64,000 bases of DNA from Bathymodiolus brooksi (taxonomy: Eukaryota > Mollusca > Bivalvia > Mytilida > Modiolidae). Of this stretch, positions 11,178 through 22,230 are shown piece after piece. The position numbers and the translations under genes are program-made. The stretch spans positions 93,711,353 through 93,775,352 of the forward strand of contig OY804580.1 in the NCBI GenBank assembly GCA_963680875.1, in the 5' to 3' direction. How positions within the stretch are numbered: the stretch's first letter is position 1; every line of letters starts with the position of its first letter. The notes under the pieces were generated by a model that did not search any database, was not told the origin of the DNA, and saw only the letters and a list, made by a program, of their open reading frames with translations.

Positions 11178-11705
11178 CATCTTCGCTAGCCAAGGGTTAC
11201 GATTCGGGTCCCCCTTCTCTCCACCCTTGGCAGATCTAGAATACATTTTGAGGATTCGCGCTTTAATATTTCATTGGTTACGGCTACCAGTACACGTATC
11301 CAATCAGAAGACGTTTTATATGGAGCACATGTTATCTACGAAATGTAAACAACGATGGCACCGGAATGCTCTCATATGACAACCATTTGCCACTTCCCGT
11401 TTTGGTTCCAATGAAAACATCTTTCCAGTCTGCCAAAGCTTTGAAACTTTCACTTGGTTGACAGTAAGTGCTTCCAAATTAAATTTATCACAAATAAGTT
11501 TTTCTTCACTGGGCGTTGCCATTTTCAACTCTCCAACATACGTATAATAAAACGGTTCTGATTGGCTGGCGATGACGACTATCTAAGGGGCGCAACTTCG
11601 ATAAACCACCAGGTGGCATTGCGCGTGAATTTCAAAATGTATTCTAGATCCGCCAAGGGTGGAGAGAAGGGGGACCCGAATCGTAACCCTTGGCTAGCGA
11701 AGATG
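11178..11705. mobile_element. Pack-MULE-like element, 9-bp TSD, long TIRs
   Basis: Both ends carry the same ~72-bp inverted repeat, starting CATCTTCGCTAGCCAAGGGT, with one clear mismatch. CTATATCTG at 11169-11177 is repeated at 11706-11714. Long TIRs and a 9-bp duplication are the marks of Mutator-like elements (MULEs). The 528-bp element has no transposase but carries a gene fragment on the - strand, as Pack-MULEs do. Confidence 0.75.
11330..11522 (-). pseudogene. Captured helicase N-terminal fragment (RecQ-like?) inside the MULE
   Basis: On the - strand ATG at 11522-11520 opens MATPSEEKLICDKFNLEALT followed by VNQVKVSKLWQTG. A one-base frame shift then gives WKDVFIGTKTGSGKWLSYES. The second string looks like motif I of SF2 helicases (T-G-S-G-K-S), preceded by the L-x-x-x-Q-x-x-A/V-type segment that leads into it in RecQ-like helicases. 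The invariant Ser/Thr after Lys is Trp here, and the frame is broken, so it is not functional. It lies wholly between the TIRs. The family call rests on two short motifs. Confidence 0.45.
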
Positions 11706-11714
11706 CTATATCTG

Positions 11715-12374
11715 GTACATGTATAAAAATAGAATAATTCGGCATATCCTTTGAAAATAACCCATTTTCTTAAGATATACCGGTACATTCTTGAAAATGT
11801 AGTATTTTCAATTTTTGTGTCTAAAAATAGCATGTTTTGAACTATTATGCACATCACTGCACAGGATTAATCGTAAAACATGTCAAATAATCACGAAAAC
11901 ATCATGCTCGATTCAATCGCTACATTTAGATAATTTTTAAACTATTAATTATTCGAAAACGTGTTTTTTACAAAATCCAACCATTAAACTGAATATTTGG
12001 GGATTTTCAAGTTATAACCAATACGGTTTCATATTGCAAATAATTGTTTATCAAGGTCATTCTTCACTAACCATGATGTGATTTTCTTTCGCTTTCTGTA
12101 ATTTTTGTGTCAATTTGTTGGTTTTGTACAACACATATTTTCATTTTGTCAATCTAGACAACAATTGAGTTCATTGTCGACAGAATGTAATCAAGTAGTG
12201 GATTATTTTGTTTTGGGTCTGCTTTTGATTTGTATTTTCTCACTAATCACAACATTTATCTATTATGCTATATAGAGTTAGCTGTCAACTATGTATAGCA
12301 ACTGATATTTGTATTATATTTATTATGCAGAATGTTGTTTGGAACCTTTTAAATGTTCACAACCTTCCTACTGG
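11715..12374. other. AT-rich unassigned sequence
   Basis: No gene, repeat or RNA recognised. Confidence 0.5.
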
Positions 12375-12388
12375 CTATATATTTTAGA

Positions 12389-12744
12389 GGAGCCGTCGTG
12401 GTCGTGATTGTATGGTAGTTGGATATACAATATACAACTACCTATGCTATGATCAGTACCTATCACCACTAACATTGTGAGTTTGATTCCCTCTCAGATG
12501 AGGTGTCTTCGATACAACATTATGTGATAAAGTTTGTCAGTGACTTGCAGCAGGTCAGTGGTTTTCTCCAGGTACTCCGGAATCCACCACCGATAAAACT
12601 GGCCACCACGATATAAAGATTGTCAGTGATTTGAGGCAAGTCGGTGGTTTTCTCCGGTTTCCTCCACCGATAAAACTGACCCCCACGATATAACTGAAAT
12701 GTTGTTGAAAGGGTGGCATTTAACACCATACCCTACCCAACCCC
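12389..12744 (+). mobile_element. SINE family A, full copy with duplicated tail, 14-bp TSD
   Basis: Flanked by CTATATATTTTAGA at 12375-12388 and 12745-12758. The head has a B-box-like stretch (gtgagtttgattccc). The body carries 'gtgataaagtttgtcagtg', then a 'ttttctccaggtactccgg' core and a tail giving 'gataaaactggc'. The core and tail occur twice (from about 12528 and from about 12619), so this copy is internally duplicated. Similar central cores are known in tRNA-derived SINEs of molluscs. Confidence 0.8.
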
Positions 12745-12854
12745 CTATATATTTTAGAAAAAATAAGACAGTTTCATCTGTGATTCCAACAGGTGACGAC
12801 ACTATAGTTTAATCCTAATACAATTAAACGGTCCATTAATGATTCAAGCATTTT

Positions 12855-15528
12855 TAGCTCACCTGACCCGAATGTGAGCTATTGCCATCACGTTGTACGT
12901 CGTAAACTTTTTCAAAAATCTTCTCCTCTGAAAGTACTAAACCAATGGAAACCAGAATCATCACTAGGGTGTCTAGTTTCAAAATTGTGTCCGGTGATGC
13001 CGTGCACCAACCAACATGGCCGCTGTTACTAAAAATAGAACATATGGTAAAATAGCAGGTTTTGGGTAATAACTCGAAAACCGTTAATAATATCAAAAAT
13101 CTGACATGGAGTAGTAATGATCAGTACAGCAAGATCTACCTACCCTGCAATTTTGAAGTAAATCTGATTACCCATCTTGGAGTTATTGCCCTTTATTCAT
13201 CAAAATTGTATAATTTTAATACTTTTCGTCTTATATTTCAAAAACTATAAGAGATAGAGGTTAAGTTAAAATTGCAATAATGTGCAGCATGTCAAGATCT
13301 ACCTACCCTGCAATTTTGAAGTAAATGCCATTACCCATTTTGGAGTTATTGTCCGTTTTAGCTCACCTGGCCTTTAGGCATCACTTTTCGTCCGTCCGTC
13401 AACATTTCACATTTTAATCTTCTCCTCAGAAACCACCAGGCCAATTGCAACCAAACTTTGGTGGAATGGTCCTTGGATGGCCCCCTTCCAAATTTGTGTA
13501 CGGTGATCCTGACTTCCAACCAAGTTGGCCGCCAAGCTAAAAATAGAAAAAAGGGGGGATGAAATTTTAATTGTCCATTGCTGCTTTAGTATAAGTCAAA
13601 ATGAGCTTAAATTTTAACTGCAGCTACATGGCAAGGAGTAGTTTAATATCTGTTCGGGGTTTTTGTATGAAATTTTTCTTTCAGCCGATTTATACCGATT
13701 ATGCAAATTAGGCATATTTTGATAAAAGATCACATTTAAATCTTCTCCTCTGAAACCACTCAACCAAATTAAACCAAACCTGGCAGGGATGGTCCCTGGG
13801 TCGGTTCCTTCAAAATTATGTCTGATAGCCATGCCCTCCATCCAAGATGGCCACCATTACTAAAAATAGAAATTTCTTCAAATGGCCAAAACTGCTTTAT
13901 TTTAAGCCAGAATGTGTCCAAATTTGAACTGTATAAGCATATAATGATGAACTTTTTAACATATATTATGTGATTTTTTATGAACTTTGAACTTTTGCCG
14001 ATTTTGACCGATTATGCAAATTAGGCATAAATAAGCAAAAAAATCATTTAAAAATCTTCTTGTTAGAAACCACTTGGCCAATTTCAATCAAACTTTGTCT
14101 GAATGATCCTTAGGTGGTCCCCTTTCAAAATTGTGTCCGTCAGCGCCGTCCTGTATCCAAGATGGCCACCATTATTAAAAATAGAAATTTCTTCAAATGG
14201 CTAAAACTACTCTATTTTAAGCCAGAATGTGCCCAAATTTGAACTGTATAAGCATAATGATGAACTTTTTAACATACCGTATATTACAGGACTTTTTATG
14301 AACTTTGAACTTTTGCCAATTTTGACCGATTATGCAAATTAGAAAAAAGGGGGGATGAAATTTAAAAAAGATCTTCTCCTCTGAAACTATTGAGCCAATC
14401 TCAACCAATCTTTGCTGAAATGATTTTTGGGTGGTCCTCTTCCAAAATTGTGTCCGACATTTCAGAACACCGACCAAGATGGCCACCACAGCCGACCTTA
14501 ATTTAACATAGGACCCTATGGAAAATTCCCATAAAAATCTTCTTGTCTGAAACCATTTGCTCAATAAGAACAAAATTTTGATGAAATAATCATTGGATGG
14601 TTCTCTTCCAAAAATGTGTCTGGCGGTTCAGCCCTTTGACCAAGATGGCCCCCACAGCCGAACTTAGCTTAACATAGGACCCTATGGGAAATTCACATAA
14701 AAATCTTCTCCTCAGAAACCACTGGGCCAATTTCAACCAAACTTTTGTGGAATGATCCTTGGATGGCCTCCTTCCAAAATTGTGTCCGGTGATCCCGACT
14801 TCCAACCAAGATGGCTGCCAAGCTAAAAATAGAAAAAGGGGGGATGAAATTTAAAAAAAATCTTCTCCTCTGAAACTACTGAGCCAATCTCAACCAAATT
14901 TTACTGAAATGATCCTTGGGTGGTCCCCTTCCAAAATTATGTCTGGCATTTCAGACCTGTGACCAAGATGGCCGCCACAGCCGAACTTAATTTAACGTAG
15001 GACCCTATGGGAAATTCCCATAAAAATCTTCTCGTCTGAAACCATTTGCTCAATAAGAACAAAATTTTGATGAAATAGTCATTGGATGGTTCTCTTCCAA
15101 AAATGTTTCCGGCGGTTCGACCCTTCGACCAAGATGGCACTCACAGCCGAACTTAGTTTAACATAGGACCCTATGGGAAATTCACATAAAAATCTTCTTG
15201 TCTGGAACCAAACTTTGATAAAATGGTCATTGGATGATCCTCTTCCAAAATTGTGTCTGGTGGTCCTGCCCTCTGACCAAGATGGCTGCACAGCTATACT
15301 TAGATTAACATAGGACCCTATGGGAAATTCACATAAAAACCATCTTGTCTGGAACCAGTAGCTCAATTAGAACCAAACTTTGATGGAATAGTCATTGGAT
15401 GGTCCTCTTCCAAAATTGTGTCCGGCAGTTACGCTCTTCCACCAAGATGGCCACCACAGTGCAGTTGCGTTGTCATTGAAAGCAGCTTTGATCCAGGTGA
15501 GCGATTACAGGCTCCGGGGAGCCTCTTG
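12855..15528 (+). mobile_element. Composite Helentron-like tandem-repeat element(s)
   Basis: Two left ends are present: 'agctcacctgacccgaatgt' at about 12855 and 'tttagctcacctggcc' at about 13356, so at least one insertion is nested. The core has two monomer types of ~155 bp. Type B carries 'tcaagatctacctaccctgc'. Type A carries 'ccaagatggccaccac' and 'cataggaccctatggga'. The right end shows CAGGTGAGC, a hairpin (AGGCTCC/GGAGCCT) and CTTG, then T. No real coding capacity. Confidence 0.75.
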
Positions 15529-15876
15529 TTACTATATTCCATTTTACTAGCACATATTCCAATATTTTTTCCTGATATTTTTCATGTGCTTCCAAAATGT
15601 CTTGGTAGGCTAATTACTTACAATTCGTCACCGATATTTTATAGGTCCATCAATTTAGTTAAACCCAATCACTTTTTTTGAAGTGCTTGTACCAGGCCAG
15701 AAAATTGAGTGGTCATGTAATTTGTGTGTTAATGGTATCAATTTTGCCTCTCTCTACGCTTTTTCTATAGGATTTTGGAAATGTTCTGAGTGTGTGGTAT
15801 TTTTATATCACCATATATCTTCCCGTTCTTTTTCTGACATACTTCAAAAACATGTTAGACACCTACATATCACTCA
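15529..15876. other. Unassigned sequence
   Basis: About 350 bp with no gene or repeat recognised. Confidence 0.45.
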
Positions 15877-16027
15877 AGCAAGGTGTGTTCGACACTACAT
15901 TAATATGTTAAAGTTTGTCTGTGACTTGCGGCAGGTCGGTGGTTTTCTCCAGTTTCCGCCACCAATAAAACTGCCCGCCACAATATAGCTGAAATATTGT
16001 TGAAAGTGGCGCTAAGCACCATAGCCC
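15877..16027 (+). mobile_element. SINE family A, 5'-truncated
   Basis: Contains 'tgcggcaggtcggtggtttt' and 'aaagtggcgctaagcaccat', matching the body and tail of the copy at 39674-39927. The tRNA-like head is absent. Confidence 0.75.
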
Positions 16028-16132
16028 TATAGCTACTCTTGAGCCTACAAATAACTCTACCCTGAGAGTCATTTACATTAGTCACTCTATCTACTAGTAC
16101 TAGCCAACCAGTATCTGTATTTGTTTTTCTAG

Positions 16133-16175
16133 GTATTAGATAGTTTGGTAATCGAGGAAGAATTCGAAGAACAAG
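16133..16175 (+). CDS. Small exon upstream of the OTU domain
   Basis: A pyrimidine tract ending tttgtttttctag is followed by 43 nt and the donor GTATCA. In phase 0 it reads VLDSLVIEEEFEEQ plus one base. The one-base end matches the two leading bases of the exon at 17244, giving EQ-E-VRTATIEF across the join. The phase-0 start also fits the phase-0 end of the COR exon at 2791. The exon is short, so the evidence is splice signals and phase only. Confidence 0.45.
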
Positions 16176-16198
16176 GTATCAAGATAAAACTATTTGTA

Positions 16199-16378
16199 CA
16201 GTGAAACCTGCCCTTGAGGCCACCTCTATTAAGCAGTCACCTGTATTAATAGGTCACCTTTTTCTTGTCCTCTCATAGAAAATTTCATATGAGTTGAACC
16301 TCTTTTTAGAGGTCACCTGTCTTATAAGGCCACTTTTTCTTTGTCCCAAAGGTGACCTCTTAATACAGGTTTGATTGA
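16199..16378 (+). mobile_element. MITE with ~12-bp TIRs
   Basis: Starts CAGTGAAACCTG and ends CAGGTTTGATTG, imperfect inverses. The interior has alternating 'ggtcacctgt' and 'cttataaggccact' stretches. Fragments of the family occur at 8812-8852 and 17690-17815. Confidence 0.65.
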
Positions 16379-16544
16379 TATCTGTTTTAACGAATGATAG
16401 CAAGGAACAATATACTCCATGTCTCAATAGTTAAGTTTAGAGGCTACTACAAAAAACGTCAGTGAAAACCGCAGGACATTCAAGAATAGACAATCCAGTG
16501 ACTCAGGAAACGTTGGGCACAAGAAACAAAAAAAACTAAAAACA

Positions 16545-16722
16545 TGAGCAAGGTGTACTCAATACAACATTATGTGATAAAGTTTGTCAGTGACTTGCCA
16601 CAGGTTGGTGGTTTTCTCTGGGTACTCCGGTTTCCTCCACCAATAAAATTGACTGCCACGTTATAACTGAAATATTGTTGAAAGTGGCATTAAACACCAT
16701 AAAACCAAACCAAACCAAACCA
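16545..16722 (+). mobile_element. SINE family A, 5'-truncated
   Basis: Starts 'gcaaggtgtactcaatacaa', has the 'tttctctgggtactccgg' core and ends in a (AAACC)n-like tail. Confidence 0.8.
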
Positions 16723-16880
16723 TTTTAGATTGATGAGATAGATAGATCAATGAATCGAGAATTGTTCAGTGACAGAACATCAGCTATATGGCGAAGATGG
16801 AATCAAATGTTTGTGCAAATTTATACTTGAGAATCCACGGCAGCAAGTCTGTGCAATATGCCAAAAGAAACAAATCGGCG

Positions 16881-17005
16881 CTTAGTGGAGCACAATTACT
16901 ACCTATTAGAATTACAGTAGTCTGTTGAAACACTAGTCTACACTTAGTGGAGCACAATTACTACCTATTAGAATTACAGTTGTCTGTTGAAACACTAGTC
17001 TACAC
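16881..17005. repeat. Tandem duplication, ~62 bp x2
   Basis: 'cttagtggagcacaattact' through 'gaaacactagtctaca' is repeated back to back, nearly identical, in the intron before the OTU exon. Confidence 0.85.
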
Positions 17006-17243
17006 AGTATTGTTTGTCCTTTGATTGATGACCCCTTTGACATCTTCAAACTTTTCTTACAACACAATATGTTAAAGATAAATGGAAATATACTGTGGTA
17101 CTGATAACATTTTATGCTTGAAAGAAAAAATAAGATTTGGGTCAGACTAAATTCCTGAAAATTGATACTAAGCAGTACAAAACAGCCAAAAATATATGGT
17201 TGACATTGTTACTACTAATTCTAGTTTCATTTTTAATCATTAG

Positions 17244-17440
17244 AAGTGAGGACGGCAACAATTGAATTTCTGAAGATAAAATTGGAAGAAGATGGATTAT
17301 ATTTCCGTGGTAGTATTCCAAATGACGGAAATTCTTTTTTCAAAGCTTGTAGTGATCAGTTACAGCGTCTAGAGATTTCTGGCCTCACCCATACTGAGTT
17401 AAGACAAATGGTTATCCCGACTTTGAAGTTTTGCTCAGAG
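17244..17440 (+). CDS. Exon encoding N-terminal half of an OTU-like domain, catalytic Cys replaced
   Basis: Acceptor AG at 17242-17243 and donor GTTAGT at 17441. It has two leading bases, then 65 codons ending in phase 0. The product contains GLYFRGSIPNDGNSFFKACS then DQLQRLEISGLTHTELRQMV. This is the N-terminal OTU signature D-G-N-C-x-F-x-A-x-S-D-Q and the later H-x-x-L-R. OTU proteins are papain-like deubiquitinases. Here the nucleophile position is Ser (codon TCT at about residue 30 of this exon) instead of Cys (TGT), a one-base difference. The domain is completed by the exon at 25858. A sequencing error at this base cannot be excluded. Confidence 0.75.
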
Positions 17441-17486
17441 GTTAGTATTATAACACTATTCTTCATAATCTATATGGATTCTCAGT

Positions 17487-17622
17487 GACATATATGTGAT
17501 AAAGTTTGTCAGTGACTTGCGACAGGTTGGTGGTTTTCTCCGGGTACTCCAGTTTCCTCCACCAATAAAACTGACTGCCACGTTATAACTGAAATAAGTG
17601 GCATTGAACACCATAAACCAAC
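17487..17622 (+). mobile_element. SINE family A, body and tail
   Basis: Contains 'gtgataaagtttgtcagtga' and 'ctgactgccacgttataact'. 5'-truncated copy just after the OTU exon donor. Confidence 0.75.
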
Positions 17623-17689
17623 CTACATTCTCAGTAGTATATATTTACAATACACTTTAAAGAATTAATATGAAAATAGTCAAATCTTC

Positions 17690-17815
17690 ACAAGCAGTCG
17701 CCTGTATTTAAAAGTCACATATTTCTTGATCTGTCAGACAATATCATGTAAATTGAATCTCTTTTGAAAGGTCATATGTCTTTAAAAACACTCTTTCTTA
17801 ATACAGGTTTGACTG
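17690..17815 (+). mobile_element. Degenerate MITE copy
   Basis: Has 'gcagtcgcctgtatt' and ends 'cttaatacaggtttgactgt', as in the element at 16199-16378. Confidence 0.6.
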
Positions 17816-17826
17816 TTGTTATTTTT

Positions 17827-18146
17827 ACATATCTCATTAAACATATATAAACCCATACATATGGCATTAAACATATATAAATGCATACATATGGCATTAA
17901 ACATATATAAATGCATACATATGGCATTAAACATACATAAACACATACATATGCTATTAAACATATAACACATACATGTCATTAAACATATATAAACACA
18001 CACAGATGTCTTTAAACATGCATAAACACATACATATGTCGTTAAGCATACATATGTCATTAAAAACACATGATCACATACATATGTCATTAAACAGATA
18101 TACACACATACATATGTCATTAAACATACATAAACAAATACATATG
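17827..18146. repeat. ~28-32-bp minisatellite, left block
   Basis: Units of the type 'acatacatatgtcattaaac' plus 'atacataaacac'. The array resumes at 19002, after an inserted element. Frames open on both strands here are repeat artefacts. Confidence 0.95.
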
Positions 18147-19001
18147 CAGGGTCCCAGATTAACTTTTTGTGCATAATAGCCAACTGGGCTACTGAAATTT
18201 TGAGACTGCTAGCCCAGATTAAAAAGCAGTCACCCAGGTGAAAATGACGAGGGCCGCTAGTGGGGTTATTCCCCCTTCCCCCAAGAAAATTTTGTATTTT
18301 TTAAACCAAATCCTGCATTTTACACACATTTTGGAAAGAAATAAAACTACATGTAGTTGAACAAGAGGATTTTCCCCAATATATAAACATTTGGTACATT
18401 TTTCTTGATTTAAAAAAAAACAACTACCAGGATAGCAGTATGGTCTCATTATCTTAATTTGTGCGTGTTCACTGGGAGGCTTGACCCCCGATAAATAATT
18501 CCACATCACTAGCTGCTAACTTTAATTTTCGATAGACTTCACAAGGAAGTTGATAAAAGATTAAAGATAAAAAACAATTCCGGAATTGTCTTGATTTAAT
18601 TCTGTGTTTTGGGACATTTTAATATATTAACGACATACTATAATCTAAGCAATAACAATTAATTAATTACAAAATATTTTTAAAAAATCACCTTTTCTCG
18701 AATCCTTCCATAAGCTTTGGAAATATAGCGAAATTTAGAGTGCTCCTTAGCCGGATGATTATTCTATAAACTACGCATTCTGGTTCCCTGTTTGAAAAGC
18801 CATAACTGATGTTCCTTTGAGTTAGAAACATTTCAGTTGAACAGGTAACAGAAAAGCGATCACGATACAAACGGACAAACGATAGTTTAGGGATACAGGG
18901 CTACTGGAAATTTTAATAGCCAGCTGGGCTATCTTTCTACGTTTTCAAGTCGCCCAGGTGACATTTTGGTTGCCATGGGCGACTGCTAATTTGGACCCCT
19001 G
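18147..19001. mobile_element. TIR element inserted in the minisatellite, 5-bp TSD ATATG
   Basis: The left end CAGGGTCCCAGATTA and the inverse of the right end CAGGGGTCCAAATTA match with a small gap. ATATG lies at 18142-18146 and 19002-19006. The flanks are minisatellite on both sides, which fixes the borders. Subterminal segments repeat a 'gccagctgggct'/'cgcccaggtgac' pattern. No transposase recognised. Confidence 0.7.
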
Positions 19002-20635
19002 ATATGGCATTAAACACATGACATTGAACATAAATAAATGCATACTTATGTCATTTAACATACATAAATGCATACATATGTCATTAAATATACATAAATG
19101 CCTAAATATGTCACTAAGCATACATAGACCTATACATATGTCACTAAGCATACATAAACACATACATATGTCATTGAACATATATAAACATGCATATGTC
19201 ATTAAGCATACATAAACACATACATGTCATTAAACATACATAAATGCATACATATGTAATTAAACATACATATGTCATTAAGCATACAAAAATGCATGCA
19301 TATGTCATTAAGCTTACATAAACACATACATATGTCATTAAACATACATAAGCACATACATATGTCATTAAGCATACATTAAGACATACATATGTCATTA
19401 AGCATACTTAAACACATACATATGTCATTAAGCATACATAAATGCATACATATGTCATTAAACATACATAAACACATATGCCATTAAAAATACATAAACA
19501 CATGCATATGTCATTAAACATACATAAGCATATATATGTCATAAGACATGCATACATGTCATTAAACATATATAAACACATATGCCATTGAGCCTACATA
19601 AACACATACATATGTCGTTAAACATACATAGACACATACATATGTCACTAAGCATACATAAAGCGTACATATTATCATTAAACATACATAAATGCATGTC
19701 ATGAAAAATATATAAACACATACATATGTCTTGAAACATATATAAGCACATACATATGTCATTATGCATACATAACACATACTGATGTCGTTAAACATAC
19801 ATAAAGACATGCATACATTGTATGTCATTAAACATACTTATGTCATTAAACATGTACAAATGCATACATATGTCATTAAGCATACAGAAGCACATACATA
19901 TGTCATTAAACATACATAAACACATACATATATCATTAAGCGTACATAAATGCATATATATGTCATTAAGCATATAAACACATACATATGTCATTAAGCA
20001 TATATAAACAGATACATATGTCATTAAACATACTAAGCACATACATATGTCTTAACATATAAACACATACATATCTCATTAAACATATACACACATACAT
20101 ATGCCATTAAACATAAACAAATACATATGACCTTAAGCATACATATACACATACATATGTCATTAAGCATATATAAACACATACATATTACATTAAACAC
20201 TAAGCTTATACCTATGTCATTAAACACACATAAACACATACATATCTCATTAAACATATACACACATACATATGTCATTAAACATATAAACACACACATG
20301 TCATTAAACATACATAAACACATACATTTTTCATTAGAAATACATAAACACATACATATATCATTAAACATACTAAGGACATACATATGTCATTAAACAT
20401 ACATACATGCATACATATGTCATTAAACATATAAACACATACATATGTCATTAAACATACATACATGCATACATATGTCATTAAACATATAAACACATAC
20501 ATATGTCATTAAACATATAAACACATACATATGTCATTAAACATACATAAGCACATACATATGTCATTAAACATATATAAACACATACATATGTCATTAA
20601 GCATACATAAACACATACATATGACATTAATCATA
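19002..20635. repeat. ~28-32-bp minisatellite, right block
   Basis: About 55 further units of the same repeat, each with CATATGT and 'cattaaacata', with unit-length variation. Ends at about 20635 before unique sequence. Confidence 0.95.
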
Positions 20636-22230
20636 CAAAAAATACTATTTTCTTTCAAATAAGTAATTTTTTTGAATGAAATTGACGAATTACAAGAATG
20701 AAACGATTAGAAATTGATTGTTGAAATTTAAAAAAAAATGTAAGTCTGAGCACATGGTATTCGGGTCACCATCTGGGATTTTTCTCTCCACATTGCAGTA
20801 TAGTTCAACACACAGTGATAGCAGAAATACTTTGTAATCTGTAATCAATAGACTATTTCGAAAATTAAAGCCGAATACAAATCTCAACATTATCATAGAA
20901 AAATACATACATTTTTTTTTCAGTGAAATAATAAAAATAAACTATCATCTGTCGTCTGTCGTCCCTATGCCATGGTAGATAGCGTCCAGAGAGAATTGGC
21001 TTGATCCGGCTCCACAAATTATCTATTAATTAGAAATGAATGTGATTAAATCACAATGTTCTTGTTATGATTATGATTGGCTTCAATTTCGGCTCTACAA
21101 TTCATAGCAGCTCCCACTAGCCCCTGGCTAGTAAGGAAACATTTTTTACTTGCCAACAAAAATTGCCAGATTAATAAGATGCAAATTTGTACTATATAAC
21201 TTCAATATGTATTTATTTGTACATAATTATTAATCCCCTGAATGAGACAGAACATGCTTAGTTGAGGAATGGGCTTTTGCTGAAACCATATTAATATTGA
21301 AACATTTTTCATGTTTCAGACTTTTATTAAGAAAAACAAGACTTTCACATTTAAACTTTTTTTACAGTTACATATTTGGGTTTGCCAGCAATATCTCGGC
21401 TTGTCTTTCTGCAAACATCACACTACATAATTAACGTTGTTACTGGAATCATAAATAAATGAGCCACAAAAACTGACTTCCAAATATCTTTAGAACCCGA
21501 AACTTCTGACATCGATGTTGCATAAAACAGACCAGCTTTATGATTAGTTAATTCAGATGGTTTATTTTTTAACGAAACATTTTGTATGAAGGTTTTTGAT
21601 TTTTGTTTATCGTGGTCACTTGCAAGCGTTAAAAGTACGTGATTTTATGCCCGAGTCAATTGTGCGGTTTAAAAGACCGAAAAATCAAAGTTGGATTTTA
21701 AAATGAAAAAAATGATCGGTGATGGAATGAAAATGTTCCGAAAATATCAACTCGCCGTTTGGCTATCAATACATAATTTTTACTCGCATTTTACAAAAGT
21801 AACTTGCAAATGCGAGTGTTTTTGTCGCATTGTAGAGCCCTGTATTTCGCATTGTTATTGGAGCTGTACTGATAAAATTCAGATCACTCATTTGCTCCCA
21901 TTTACTGATATGTTACGGAGTGGGAGATGTGAGGAAATCCCAGTTACGGTCCGCACTTGTGTGACCTTATGTCCTGAATATACAATTATTGGTGGATAAA
22001 TATGTTTTTCAACCAAGCAGAATGCACGTATCATGCTAAACAGTTGAAAAACATTTTCATATTGTCTCAATCTTCATTTTCATTGGCTTGTACATAAGGG
22101 CACTCGTATGTGACCCATAATGGGGTTCCCTAAGAACTCCCACACCATGACATACAGGGGTTTCAAAGTTTTTTATAACAGGAGGTACTTCTTAAATTTT
22201 AGAAGGTACCTAAAAAATTAGGCCGGGATC
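20636..22230. other. Intron sequence, no gene recognised
   Basis: About 1.6 kb of AT-rich DNA. Small open frames (for example 21691-21999) have no recognisable domain and no clear splice context. A 'caggggtttcaaagtttttt' string at 22156 could be a transposon end, but no partner was found. Confidence 0.4.

Noticed and set aside
15418..15988. Two + strand frames of 87 and 101 codons
   Set aside because: They run from a tandem-repeat monomer across its CTTG end, and from unassigned sequence into a SINE tail. Composition is repeat-derived.
17782..20502. Cys/Met/Tyr-rich open frames on the - strand and His/Ser-rich ones on the + strand
   Set aside because: They come from the ~30-bp minisatellite. 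The peptide repeats follow the DNA repeat exactly.
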